DNA from: an uncultured bacterium
GTDB taxonomy: Bacteria > Verrucomicrobiota > Kiritimatiellia > RFP12 > UBA1067
DNA length: 42,783 nt
Assembly (NCBI GenBank): GCA_902779075.1
Contig: CACZAK010000034.1
Coordinates: 1 to 42,783, forward strand
Reading direction: 5' to 3'
Position numbers and translations under genes: made by a program. This document shows, piece by piece, positions 35,479 through 42,783 of the stretch; the first letter of the stretch is position 1; every line of letters starts with the position of its first letter. A model generated the notes under the pieces. That model saw only the letters and a list, made by a program, of their open reading frames with translations. It did not search any database and was not told the origin of the DNA.

Positions 35479-36114
35479 ATGGCGCTAGACCGTGAAACAT
35501 TCCACGCCGCGCTTATCGCGCGGCACGGCACCGCGCGTCAGGCGAAGTTCGACGCCGCGCGCGTGGCGGTGTGCGGACTCGGCGGACTCGGCTCCAACGT
35601 GTCCATCGCGCTCGCGCGCGCGGGCGTGGGACACCTCCACCTCATCGACTTCGACCGCGTGGAGCCCTCCAACCTCAACCGGCAGCAGTACGCGGCGGCG
35701 CAAGTCGGCATTTCCAAGGCGGAGGCCCTGCGCGCGAACCTCGCCGCGATCAACCCCTTCTGCGACGTCACAGCCGAAACGGTGCGCATCACGCCGGAGA
35801 ACCTCGCCGCGCTTCTCGCAAACGACGACATCATCTGCGAGGCGTTCGACCGCGCCGAGGCGAAGGCCATGCTCGTCTCGGGCGTGTTGGAGGCGTTTCC
35901 AGAAAAGCCGGTCGTCGCCGCGTCCGGAATGTCCGGCCTCACCTCCGCAAACGCCATCACGACCCGCCGCGTCGCGAAGCGCCTCTACCTTTGCGGCGAC
36001 GGCGCGACGGACGTCGACGACAATCTCGGCCTCTACGGCGCGCGCGTACTCGTGTGCGCCGCCCACCAGGCCACCATGATCCTGCGCCTCATCGACGGCG
36101 CGGACGAACCTTGA
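35479..36114 (+). CDS. thiF: Sulfur carrier protein ThiS adenylyltransferase
   Basis: 211 residues of the short ThiF type. It activates the ThiS C-terminus with ATP. Nucleotide motif VCGLGGLGSNVSIALARAG near residue 31 and DFDRVEPSNLNRQQY near residue 55 are seen. The zinc-binding cysteine pairs of long ThiF/MoeB proteins are absent, as is usual for the short family. It sits 1 nt after thiS and 12 nt before thiG. Confidence 0.93.
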   Translation: MALDRETFHAALIARHGTARQAKFDAARVAVCGLGGLGSNVSIALARAGVGHLHLIDFDRVEPSNLNRQQYAAAQVGISKAEALRANLAAINPFCDVTAETVRITPENLAALLANDDIICEAFDRAEAKAMLVSGVLEAFPEKPVVAASGMSGLTSANAITTRRVAKRLYLCGDGATDVDDNLGLYGARVLVCAAHQATMILRLIDGADEP

Positions 36115-36126
36115 AAGGAAAACGAA

Positions 36127-36900
36127 ATGGCAAACGAAACCGACACCTTCACACTCGGCGGAAAGACCTTCACCTCCCGCTTCATCCTCGGCTCGGGCAA
36201 GTATTCGCTCGCCCTCGTGCAGGCCGCGATCGAACACGCGGGCGCGCAGATCATCACGCTCTCCGTGCGCCGCGCCAACACGCAGGAGAAGGAGAACATC
36301 CTCGACTACATCCCCAAGGGCGTCACGCTCCTCCCGAACACCTCCGGCGCGCGCAACGCGAAAGAGGCCGTGCGCATCGCGCGCCTCGCCCGCGAGCTCG
36401 GCTGCGGCGAATTCGTGAAGATCGAGATCATGCGCGACACGAAATACCTCCTTCCCGACAACCAGGAGACGATCAAGGCCACCGAACAGCTTGCCGCCGA
36501 GGGCTTCACTGTGTTGCCGTATATGTATCCCGACCTCAACGTGGCGCGCGACCTCGTGAAGGCCGGCGCCGCCGCCGTCATGCCGCTCGGCGCGCTCATC
36601 GGGTCCAACAAGGGACTCGCCACCGCGGACTTCATCCAGATCCTCATTGACGAAATCGAGTTGCCGATCATCGTGGACGCTGGCATCGGCGCGCCAAGCC
36701 AGGCCTGCCGCGCGATGGAGATGGGCGCCGCCGCCATCATGGCGAACACGGCCCTCGCCACCTCCGGCGACGTACCGCGCATGGCCCGCGCGTTCCGTCT
36801 CGCGATCGAGGCCGGACGCAACGCCTACCGCGCCGGACTCGGACGCGTCCTCGCGCGCGGCGCCGCCGCCTCCGACCCGCTCACCGGCTTCCTTCGCTGA
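36127..36900 (+). CDS. thiG: Thiazole synthase
   Basis: 257 residues. ThiG condenses deoxyxylulose phosphate, dehydroglycine and ThiS-thiocarboxylate into the thiazole of thiamine. Seen: [58 protein letters not shown] and [21 protein letters not shown]. The Lys in VKIEI is the Schiff-base position in the family. AAAGGA lies about 8 nt before the ATG. Confidence 0.96.
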   Translation: MANETDTFTLGGKTFTSRFILGSGKYSLALVQAAIEHAGAQIITLSVRRANTQEKENILDYIPKGVTLLPNTSGARNAKEAVRIARLARELGCGEFVKIEIMRDTKYLLPDNQETIKATEQLAAEGFTVLPYMYPDLNVARDLVKAGAAAVMPLGALIGSNKGLATADFIQILIDEIELPIIVDAGIGAPSQACRAMEMGAAAIMANTALATSGDVPRMARAFRLAIEAGRNAYRAGLGRVLARGAAASDPLTGFLR

Positions 36901-36910
36901 GGTGTTGAAA

Positions 36911-38245
36911 ATGAGAAACGATGGTAGGGTGCGATCACCGAGCGCGCCGCAAGGTGGGGCGAGGCGTCCCGCCGAGCCGCAAAACGAACCCAAGCGCCGC
37001 GACCTGATCTTCGACGCGGACGGACTCTCCCCCGCCGCCCTCGCGCGCAAGCACCAGCTTGAACGCGACCCGTCGTGTCGAACCGACCCGATGGCATACC
37101 TGCCCGGCATGGAGGTGATCGACTCCGACCTCAAGGACCGCGTGCGCGCGGCAATGGCGGCGTACGACCCCGCGCGCTACACGGCGGCGGACGCGCGCCG
37201 TGCCCTCGAACACGAACGCTGTTCCATGGAGGATTTCCAGGCACTCCTCTCCCCCGCCGCCGCCCCCTTCCTCGAACGCATGGCCGAGCGCGCCCGAGCC
37301 GAGACTGTCCGACACTTCGGCAACACGGTGTACATCTTCACGCCCCTCTACATCGCGAACCACTGCGAAAACTACTGCGTCTACTGCGGCTTCAACTGCT
37401 ACAACCCCATCCGGCGCATGAAGCTCGACAAAGGACAGATCGAACGCGAGATGGAGATCATCGCGAAATCCGGCATGGAGGAGATTCTCCTCCTCACCGG
37501 CGAGAGCCGCAGCGTAAGCGGCGTCGAGTACATCGGCGACGCCTGCGAGCTCGCGCGCAAGTACTTCCGCCTCGTGGGGCTTGAGGTGTACCCGATGAAC
37601 ACCGACGAGTACCGTTACCTGCGCGAACGTGGCGCGGACTACGTGACCGTGTTCCAGGAGACGTACGACGTGGAGCAGTACGAGAAGCTGCACCTCCAAG
37701 GACACAAGCGCGTGTGGCCGTACCGCTTTGACGCACAGGAGCGCGCCCTGCGGGGCGGGATGCGCGGCGTCGCATTCTCGGCGCTGCTCGGTCTCTCCGA
37801 CTTCCGCAAGGACGCCCTTGCGACGGCGCTCCACGCCTGCTGGCTCCAGCGGAAATACCCAGAGGCGGAAATCAGCCTCTCGTGTCCGCGCCTCCGCCCG
37901 ATCACGAACCACGCGGACGTCCGTCCCGGCGAGATCGGCGAGCGCGAGCTCTGTCAGGTGCTCTGCGCCTACCGTCTCTTCCTCCCCTTCGCGGGCATCA
38001 CCGTGTCCTCGCGCGAAAGCGCCTCCTTCCGCAATGGCATCACGAAAATCGCGGCGACGAAAGTCTCCGCCGGCGTCTCCACCGGCATCGGTGACCACGC
38101 CTCCAAATACGGGGAAAAATCCACTTCTGAAAAAGAAGGCGACGAACAGTTCGAAATCAGCGACGCGCGCAGCCTTGCGAAAATGTACGCAGACCTTGTC
38201 GGTGAGGGACTACAACCAGTCCTGAACGACTACGTTTACGTGTGA
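36911..38245 (+). CDS. thiH: 2-iminoacetate synthase (ThiH) with repeat-derived N-terminus
   Basis: 444 residues from the ATG at 36911 (AGGTG 8 nt upstream). The radical SAM motif is Cys152, Cys156, Cys159 (CENYCVYC). TGESRSVSGVEYIGDAC, NTDEYRYLRERGADYVTVFQETYD and the C-terminal SLSCPRLRPITNHADV follow in ThiH order. ThiH cleaves tyrosine to dehydroglycine for thiazole synthesis. Residues about 5-24 are encoded by a REP-like repeat in frame; the conserved body starts at about residue 35-60. A start at the ATG near 37090 would skip the repeat but lacks a good ribosome site and would drop DADGLSPAALARKHQ. The protein is some 70 residues longer than common ThiH. Confidence 0.92.
   Translation: MRNDGRVRSPSAPQGGARRPAEPQNEPKRRDLIFDADGLSPAALARKHQLERDPSCRTDPMAYLPGMEVIDSDLKDRVRAAMAAYDPARYTAADARRALEHERCSMEDFQALLSPAAAPFLERMAERARAETVRHFGNTVYIFTPLYIANHCENYCVYCGFNCYNPIRRMKLDKGQIEREMEIIAKSGMEEILLLTGESRSVSGVEYIGDACELARKYFRLVGLEVYPMNTDEYRYLRERGADYVTVFQETYDVEQYEKLHLQGHKRVWPYRFDAQERALRGGMRGVAFSALLGLSDFRKDALATALHACWLQRKYPEAEISLSCPRLRPITNHADVRPGEIGERELCQVLCAYRLFLPFAGITVSSRESASFRNGITKIAATKVSAGVSTGIGDHASKYGEKSTSEKEGDEQFEISDARSLAKMYADLVGEGLQPVLNDYVYV
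36923..36980 (+). repeat. REP-like unit inside the 5' end of thiH
   Basis: Begins GGTAGGGTGCGATCACCGAG and continues GCGCGCCGCAAGGTGGGGCG, then GAGGCGTCCCGCCGAG; matches the units at 7101 and 7151 and the GC-rich tail of the dispersed elements. It is translated as RVRSPSAPQGGARRPAEP. Confidence 0.85.
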
Positions 38246-38266
38246 GGGGAAAACATTTTCCGCGGA

Positions 38267-38342
38267 TGGTGGAGAAGAAGAGATTCGAACTCTCGACCCC
38301 CACGTTGCGAACGTGATGCTCTACCAACTGAGCTACTTCCCC
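38267..38342 (-). tRNA. tRNA-Ala (anticodon CGC)
   Basis: 76 nt with encoded CCA. Acceptor GGGGAAG pairs with CTTCTCC including the G3-U70 wobble that identifies alanine tRNA. D arm GCTC/GAGC, anticodon stem TCACG/CGTGG around TTCGCAA (anticodon CGC), T loop TTCGAAT. It reads GCG codons. Confidence 0.95.
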
Positions 38343-38361
38343 GTGGCGGAAAACGGCGTAT

Positions 38362-38390
38362 AGTATATCAAACCCCCGCCGACTGCGCAA
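38362..38390 (-). promoter_or_regulatory. Promoter of tRNA-Ala
   Basis: Minus strand TTGCGC (38390-38385), 17-bp spacer, TATACT (38367-38362), about 19 bp before the mature 5' end. Confidence 0.65.
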
Positions 38391-38423
38391 GGGGGCATTT
38401 CAGAAAAAAATGGGGGGATAAGT

Positions 38424-38867
38424 TTATCTGATGTACATGACAAGGGGTTCGTTGTCCACAGTACACTCCACGCGCAGATTCGGAACGGATTGCCCTCGGC
38501 GGATTATCTTTGCGGCGTTCCATGTCGGATCGAAAAGGAACGGCGGCGGCGTGGCCAGTTGCGTGAACGTTGGCTGGCCGTTCACCGTTGCGGCAAGCGA
38601 GCGCGGTGTTCGATTCCTGTTGAGGCGCAGTTTCCAATTGAGTGCAACGTACCCAGGCGTACCCGCACAGGAGACCGTGTCGCCGGTCACGAGATTCGCG
38701 ACCTTCCACTCGCCGCAGTCGTACCCTACGGACATCTCCTCCTCAGTCCTAGACAAGCGGCCGTCGCCGTCCGCGTCACGGCCGAATACGACCTCAACGC
38801 CGTTGGACGAAGTTGCATCAAGTTCGATCTTCAATGCAAACATCTTCGCTTTTCCTTCATTCGTCAA
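38424..38867 (-). CDS. Small protein with EF-hand/dockerin-like calcium loop
   Basis: 147 residues; ATG overlaps the previous stop as ATGA. Residues about 28-45 (FGRDADGDGRLSRTEEEM) form a DxDxDG-type calcium loop followed by GYDCGEW. Hydrophobic beta-type strands fill the rest (GYVALNWKLRLNRNRTPRSL). No signal peptide is evident although its partners are exported. It is the last gene of the four-gene cassette. Function unknown. Confidence 0.7.
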   Translation of the reverse strand: MTNEGKAKMFALKIELDATSSNGVEVVFGRDADGDGRLSRTEEEMSVGYDCGEWKVANLVTGDTVSCAGTPGYVALNWKLRLNRNRTPRSLAATVNGQPTFTQLATPPPFLFDPTWNAAKIIRRGQSVPNLRVECTVDNEPLVMYIR

Positions 38868-39703
38868 TTACCACCAGTACCAACGTTAATCCACGGCAGC
38901 GGCTGCCCGGATGAAAGGAGCTGGTTGGTAACGGAGGTGAAGTAATTCCCAAAGATTTCAGCACATTTCGGATATGAGAACGAATTGATTGCATATTCAA
39001 GACGATTTGAACTTGACCCATATCCGTCTATGTACTTAAGGAACACTTTGTCAATTATCGCATCTGTTCCAGATTCTAAAAGTCTATTCCTGTAAAGCAT
39101 TCTAACGCCAGCGTCTCTTAACGCAATCTGAGTGTCATTTGTCGCATCAAAAGACAGTAATCGACTGGCATAATGCGCGCCTGCCGTCCCCTGTTCGTAA
39201 AAATTGTAAATCATGGAATTAGTCATAATTGTCTCAACGAATGCTGTTGTCGAATCGTCAACATTACTAAATTTAACTACAAGGCCAATAGCATCATCCC
39301 TACAAATACCTTTTGGATTCAGCGCCAATGCCTTCATTGCATTGACGGCGTTCGTATAGTTGAACTGTTCACACTTCCCAACCGCAACTGCCGCATAGAG
39401 TTTTTCAAAATAGTCAAGCGACTCGCAGTCGTTTGTGGCAAGCTTGGAAAGATACCAATCGAACGCCGCCATTTTTCCGGCAAGCGTCCAGCCGTTCGTG
39501 TCTGCGCCAAGGAATCCGCGCCATGTGTCCGGCGGCGGATCGTCATCTGGCGGCGAACCTTCGGGTAGATCATCGTAATAGGATGAAGCGCGAGAAAGCG
39601 CTGCGTCTATTACGGCGTTGGTCTCATCATGCGTATGCCCTCGAGCCAAAGTTATCGCGAAAAAGGCATCGCAAACACACAACATCATCAATGCGTTCTT
39701 CAT
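38864..39703 (-). CDS. Exported helical protein of unknown function
   Basis: 279 residues with signal peptide (KNALMMLCVCDAFFAITLA). An acidic Pro/Asp stretch (about 48-58) is followed by a helical region (GWTLAGKMAAFDWYLSKLATND ... NAVNAMKALALNPKGICRDD) that looks like short helical repeats. ATGA overlaps join it to the protease gene before it and the small calcium-loop gene after it. The DNA is clearly more AT-rich than its neighbours. No known family recognised. Confidence 0.7.
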   Translation of the reverse strand: MKNALMMLCVCDAFFAITLARGHTHDETNAVIDAALSRASSYYDDLPEGSPPDDDPPPDTWRGFLGADTNGWTLAGKMAAFDWYLSKLATNDCESLDYFEKLYAAVAVGKCEQFNYTNAVNAMKALALNPKGICRDDAIGLVVKFSNVDDSTTAFVETIMTNSMIYNFYEQGTAGAHYASRLLSFDATNDTQIALRDAGVRMLYRNRLLESGTDAIIDKVFLKYIDGYGSSSNRLEYAINSFSYPKCAEIFGNYFTSVTNQLLSSGQPLPWINVGTGGN

Positions 39704-42007
39704 CTTGAATACACCTCCAAATTATGTTGAACAATATAATCCGCACCCACGCGCGGATAGGTTGTCTGTTGCGGAGAGGTTGCCTTCCCCCTAAGGCTGA
39801 ACACCAGATTGTTCGGCACGTCCGCCCTTGTCCCCATGTTAAATCCATGCATCAACATCTTCGACATAACGGACCGTCTTGTGTCCGACTTCTCGTAAAA
39901 CCCTCGCCCACTTTCCTGCCCCCAGTCGTTTTCGGAAAACATGAAAAAAGCATGATCCACAGTTGCGTCAGCATAGGGCATGTACACCGCTGGACGTCCT
40001 TTACTCTTATAGAACCAATAACAATCGTCAAGCCCCAACACATGCCCAAGTTCGTGTGCTATTGTTGTCCCTCCTGCCTTTTTGGTAAAGATTATCCCAG
40101 ACGACGTCTTCCGCGCAGTAATGCCATCCTCGCGCTTTAGTGAACCGAGGAAATACATCTTTATACAGTCGTGGGCAGTATGGTTGCTTACAAGGCTTGT
40201 GAATTGCGGCGTGTTCAACCATGTCACTCTACCGCTTGCATTCGTTATCGGTACCGCCCGAAGGAGATTCCAGTCATTAGTCGAGCCTACACTTTCAGGT
40301 GCCGTCACAAGTTCAAAACGAATCCCAACCTGTGTGAATATTTCATTGGCGGCGTCAAGCATCCTATCAATTTTTGCATTCGTCCACCCGTATCTTTTTT
40401 GATTATAAGGCGGTTCGACCACAAACGCCCTTACTGGAATAGTGCGGGGAAGCACCACAGGCAACACGAAACGCGGCTGGATCTCGTCTTCGTTGAACCG
40501 CGCCTCAACAGTCACGGTGCCCATCCCAGTCGGCTCGACCGTCGCATACCAGCCGTATGTGGCGACAATGCGCCCCGGACCCGACACCACGCGCCAATCA
40601 ACCTCCAGCGGCGAAAAAGCGCCGTTCGCGCCCACCTTCAGGACTGCGTTCGTTCCCATCACTAGGCGGGACGGGTTGACATAACGACCGCCAAACTTTT
40701 CCGCCGTGACCAGTTTCCGCAGCGGCTCAATGCAGCGAAACGTCGCCGAGGACGTCAGTGGCTCGCCGCCGCCCGCAGGTGTAAACGTGGCGGTGATCGT
40801 TCCCGTTCCGCGGTTCGGACACGACACGTAGATGGTACAACTTCCAGTGTGCGCGAAGCCATCTGTCACCGCAAGTGGGAACACCGTCTCCGACGTGACA
40901 CGGTTCGTCACGCCGTCCACGACGTGAAACAGCACAGGCGCGACGTCCCCCTCCGTGGAAAGCCGAACAGTGCCGTTCGTGCCGGCAGGGCCGGTGAGGT
41001 TCAGCGTCACGGGACGTATGCGCTCCGCCCGGTTCGAGGGTGATCCCAACTCTGCGTCGTTCAAGAAGAACACATCCTGGCATACAAGCGCGAGCGCAAG
41101 CGGCGGCTCAGCGTCGGTTCCAACTGTGACTGGCACATGGTTCGTGAGCGTGTAGCCAAAAAACTGAGTGACCAGGTCAATACCGTTGGTCGCCCATACG
41201 ACTGTCGAGGCGGAGGCGTACGTCACGTCCGTCGTTAGCGAGTGGGAATTCGAGAACGTGATGCCCTCGCCGCCGTGCCACGTGCAACCCAGATAGGCGT
41301 CGGTGTGGCAGCCCGTGACACTTGCCGCCACTCCGATGGTGTCGCCGGGAAAGAGGTGCTGCACCTCGTCGCCGTCAATGGACACGTTCGCCGTGCGGCA
41401 CAGCCACCCGGAGCGAAAGTTGTCAAGGTGCAGCTTGACGTCGCCGACGGTACGTTCGTGAGGGACGGTAAATATGTTCTGAATCACGCTGCTATCAATT
41501 GTAGTCATGCCTTCGCCCGAACGCGTCGGCGGTTCCGTCGCCGTCACAGCAAGAGAGCCAAGCCGCCCCGACGTGAGCGAGAACGGCACCTTCGCACCGC
41601 AGTCAATGGCGAACACAAGTTCCGCCGCGCCGTCCGCCACCACGGGGCATCGAACGCTAAGCCGAGCGAGACGAGACGCCTATCGGGTTCAGCCCCCCGC
41701 GCGGCAGCCCACGCGGCGTAACCACCCATGGCGGCTATCTCAGCGGCGTTCGACGGAAAAGCCGCCGCCGCCCATTCTTCCGACTGGTTCCACGCAGACG
41801 GCACAAGTGGCACCTCCGGCGCAGGATCAATGTCATTCGGCAATCCGTCATTGTCAAGGTCGAACGTCAACACGCGCCGATATACACGCTCCACGTTATT
41901 AGATCGCGTAATGAAATTGCCGTCGTCGTGAAACTCAATCTGCGCGTTGTACTGCCCCGTGCGGTCGCGCCCCGCATACACATTCTCCCATGTCAGCAAT
42001 TTTGCCT

Positions 42008-42033
42008 GGTAGGGCCCGCTCGCCGAGCGGGCC
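42008..42033 (-). repeat. REP-like hairpin within the protease gene
   Basis: GGTAGGGCCCGCTCGCCGAG continuing to a GGCCCGCTCG/CGAGCGGGCC stem. Same outline as the other units but a different stem; translated as ADAARSASGPYQ. Confidence 0.6.
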
Positions 42034-42369
42034 GCATCCGCCCACCAGAACCTCCCCACACCCGGCACTATCGACGCCCATTCCCTCGCCGCGCATATCG
42101 ACATCGCTGACGAATACTGCCCTTCCACCCGTTGCCTCGGTAACGACTCCACCATGCCACCTGAAAGCACGTCCAAGCGATGCACCATACCCGTACCGAA
42201 CGGGAAAGCGAAGTCGCCAACGTCGAGCGGAAAGTGCATTTCATACCCGCCGCCCAGCGACCACGGCATGTACTCAACTCCGTTCGTCGGCATCGCATAC
42301 GAAACCGCGTCGTTCGTCACGACGCTCTCAAGCCGCCATCCCTGCGCGATTTCCTCGGCAGTCACGCCC

Positions 42370-42461
42370 GGTAGGGCGCGATCACCGAGCGCGCCGTTTC
42401 CCGTGCGGGCCGCCCGGTGGTCGGCCCCTACCGATGGTAGGGCGCGATCACCGAGCGCGCC
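42370..42461 (-). repeat. Two REP-like units within the protease gene start
   Basis: Units beginning GGTAGGGCGCGATCACCGAG at 42370 and 42436, with a third hairpin (GGGCCGCC...GGTCGGCCC) between. On the coding strand both give GALGDRALP. Confidence 0.85.
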
Positions 42462-42517
42462 GCCGCCGCTCCTCGTCTTCTCACTGCCAAACACAACGCA
42501 AAATGAAAGCAACCCTA

Positions 42518-42670
42518 TCAACACCCCCTTCTCAACGCCCACGCAACCACGCTGCGCGCCGAACGGCACAACCACGCACCGACGACGCCGACCGCAATCG
42601 CGGCCAGCGCCGACAGGCAAATCCACATCAGCCCGTCCTTAAACGCCTCTATGCCTTCCAGTACATTCAT
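42518..42670 (-). CDS. Small single-pass membrane protein
   Basis: 50 residues from the ATG at 42670: NVLEGIEAFKDGLMWICLSA, then a hydrophobic stretch (LSALAAIAVGVVGAWLC, about 19-35) and a basic tail ending in ALRRGC. Its stop overlaps the TTG of the protease gene, and its last codons supply AGAAGGGG, a plausible ribosome site for that gene. It is the first gene of the cassette, placed behind the paired TTGTTCACAA site. Function unknown. Confidence 0.6.
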   Translation of the reverse strand: MNVLEGIEAFKDGLMWICLSALAAIAVGVVGAWLCRSARSVVAWALRRGC

Positions 42671-42732
42671 CGCCGTGCACCATTAGTCGTTGCTCAACAA
42701 TAACTTGCACACTTGTAGGCACAATTGCGATT

Positions 42733-42757
42733 GTTCACAAATCTCAATTGTTCACAA
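42733..42757. repeat. Paired TTGTTCACAA site upstream of the protease cassette
   Basis: Identical to 6031-6055 over 25 bp: two GTTCACAA copies 17 bp apart in the same direction. About 60 bp upstream of the small membrane-protein gene. Confidence 0.5.
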
Positions 42758-42783
42758 ATGTCACCATTGCCAACAATACAAAT

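Larger units (their letters stand above)
39700..42521 (-). pseudogene. Secreted metzincin-like protease, frameshifted
   Basis: TTG start at 42521 overlaps the preceding stop as TTGA; a signal-like LIGLLSFCVVFG follows. The first frame runs 292 codons to about 41644, where a C4 run (plus G at 41644-41647) seems one base short; the second frame goes on from 41643 to 39700 (AFDA joins VVADGAAELVFAIDC). Joined length is about 940. Residues 21-29 and 43-51 (GALGDRALP) come from two REP units. About 220-235 is a calcium-binding FDLDNDGLPNDIDP loop. Near residue 823 HELGHVLGLDD is a zinc motif HExxHxxGxxD, with a later Met-turn candidate (SVMSKMLMHG). It is probably a surface or secreted protease. 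The frameshift may be an assembly error. Confidence 0.75.

Noticed and set aside
38246..38266. Rho-independent terminator between thiH and the tRNA
   Set aside because: GGAAAA/TTTTCC can pair around CA, but no T-run follows on either strand.

Overview
The window is a GC-rich (roughly 60%) chromosomal segment that I read as a PVC-group bacterium close to Kiritimatiellota/Verrucomicrobiota, probably a gut or anoxic metagenome contig. This rests on Gram-negative envelope genes (secretin, Tat lipoproteins), a 1547-residue autotransporter-like passenger protein without a barrel, a Tat-exported Gfo/Idh/MocA oxidoreductase, and abundant REP-like hairpin repeats of the GGTAGGGCGCGATCACCGAG type. No phage, CRISPR array or intact transposase was found. 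The phylum call is inference from gene content and style.

Layout. 1-4.7 kb (minus): an ABC-F ATPase broken by a 1-nt frameshift and cut by the window edge, a Sel1-repeat exported protein, and a coupled pair of SPASM radical SAM enzyme and exported SH3/zinc-ribbon protein. 5.3-6.9 kb: an RluA-type pseudouridine synthase and an exported EEP-family phosphodiesterase. 6.9-10.6 kb: an accessory, repeat-rich region with tandem REP hairpins, a zinc-ribbon membrane protein, three copies of a ~190-240 bp dispersed element, a 22-bp-periodic array, and a PIN-domain toxin/putative antitoxin pair flanked by two almost identical copies of the element. 10.6-19.8 kb: MurA (with Asp at the fosfomycin-target position), a Gfo/Idh/MocA lipoprotein, divergent queC, a Tat lipoprotein metallophosphoesterase, metK with a structured ~120-nt leader, uvrB and ribBA. 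19.8-31.2 kb: a 238-aa exported protein, a VWA membrane protein and a TPR protein coupled to ribBA, then a secretin and the large passenger protein. 31.4-38.3 kb: a DUF4282-like protein, bioD-bioA, rph, and on the plus strand the thiamine thiazole operon thiS-thiF-thiG-thiH with a terminator-like leader, followed by tRNA-Ala(CGC). 38.4-42.7 kb: a coupled four-gene secreted cassette (small membrane protein, metzincin-like protease interrupted by a frameshift, two small unknown proteins).

How it works together. Many neighbouring genes overlap as ATGA (or TTGA), so gene pairs appear translationally coupled. Several promoters are recognisable: TTGC/TTGA -35 boxes, 17-bp spacers and TATACT/TATAAT/TATCAT -10 boxes. 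In four genes the -10 box ends only 6-8 nt before the start codon, implying leaderless mRNA. Repeats have also entered coding sequence: the thiH N-terminus and the start of the secreted protease are read in frame through REP units.

Candidates for undescribed biology are: the secreted protease cassette at the right end; the radical SAM/SH3 pair; the metK and thiS leaders; the dispersed element with an embedded outward promoter bracketing the toxin-antitoxin pair; and the 22-bp-periodic array.
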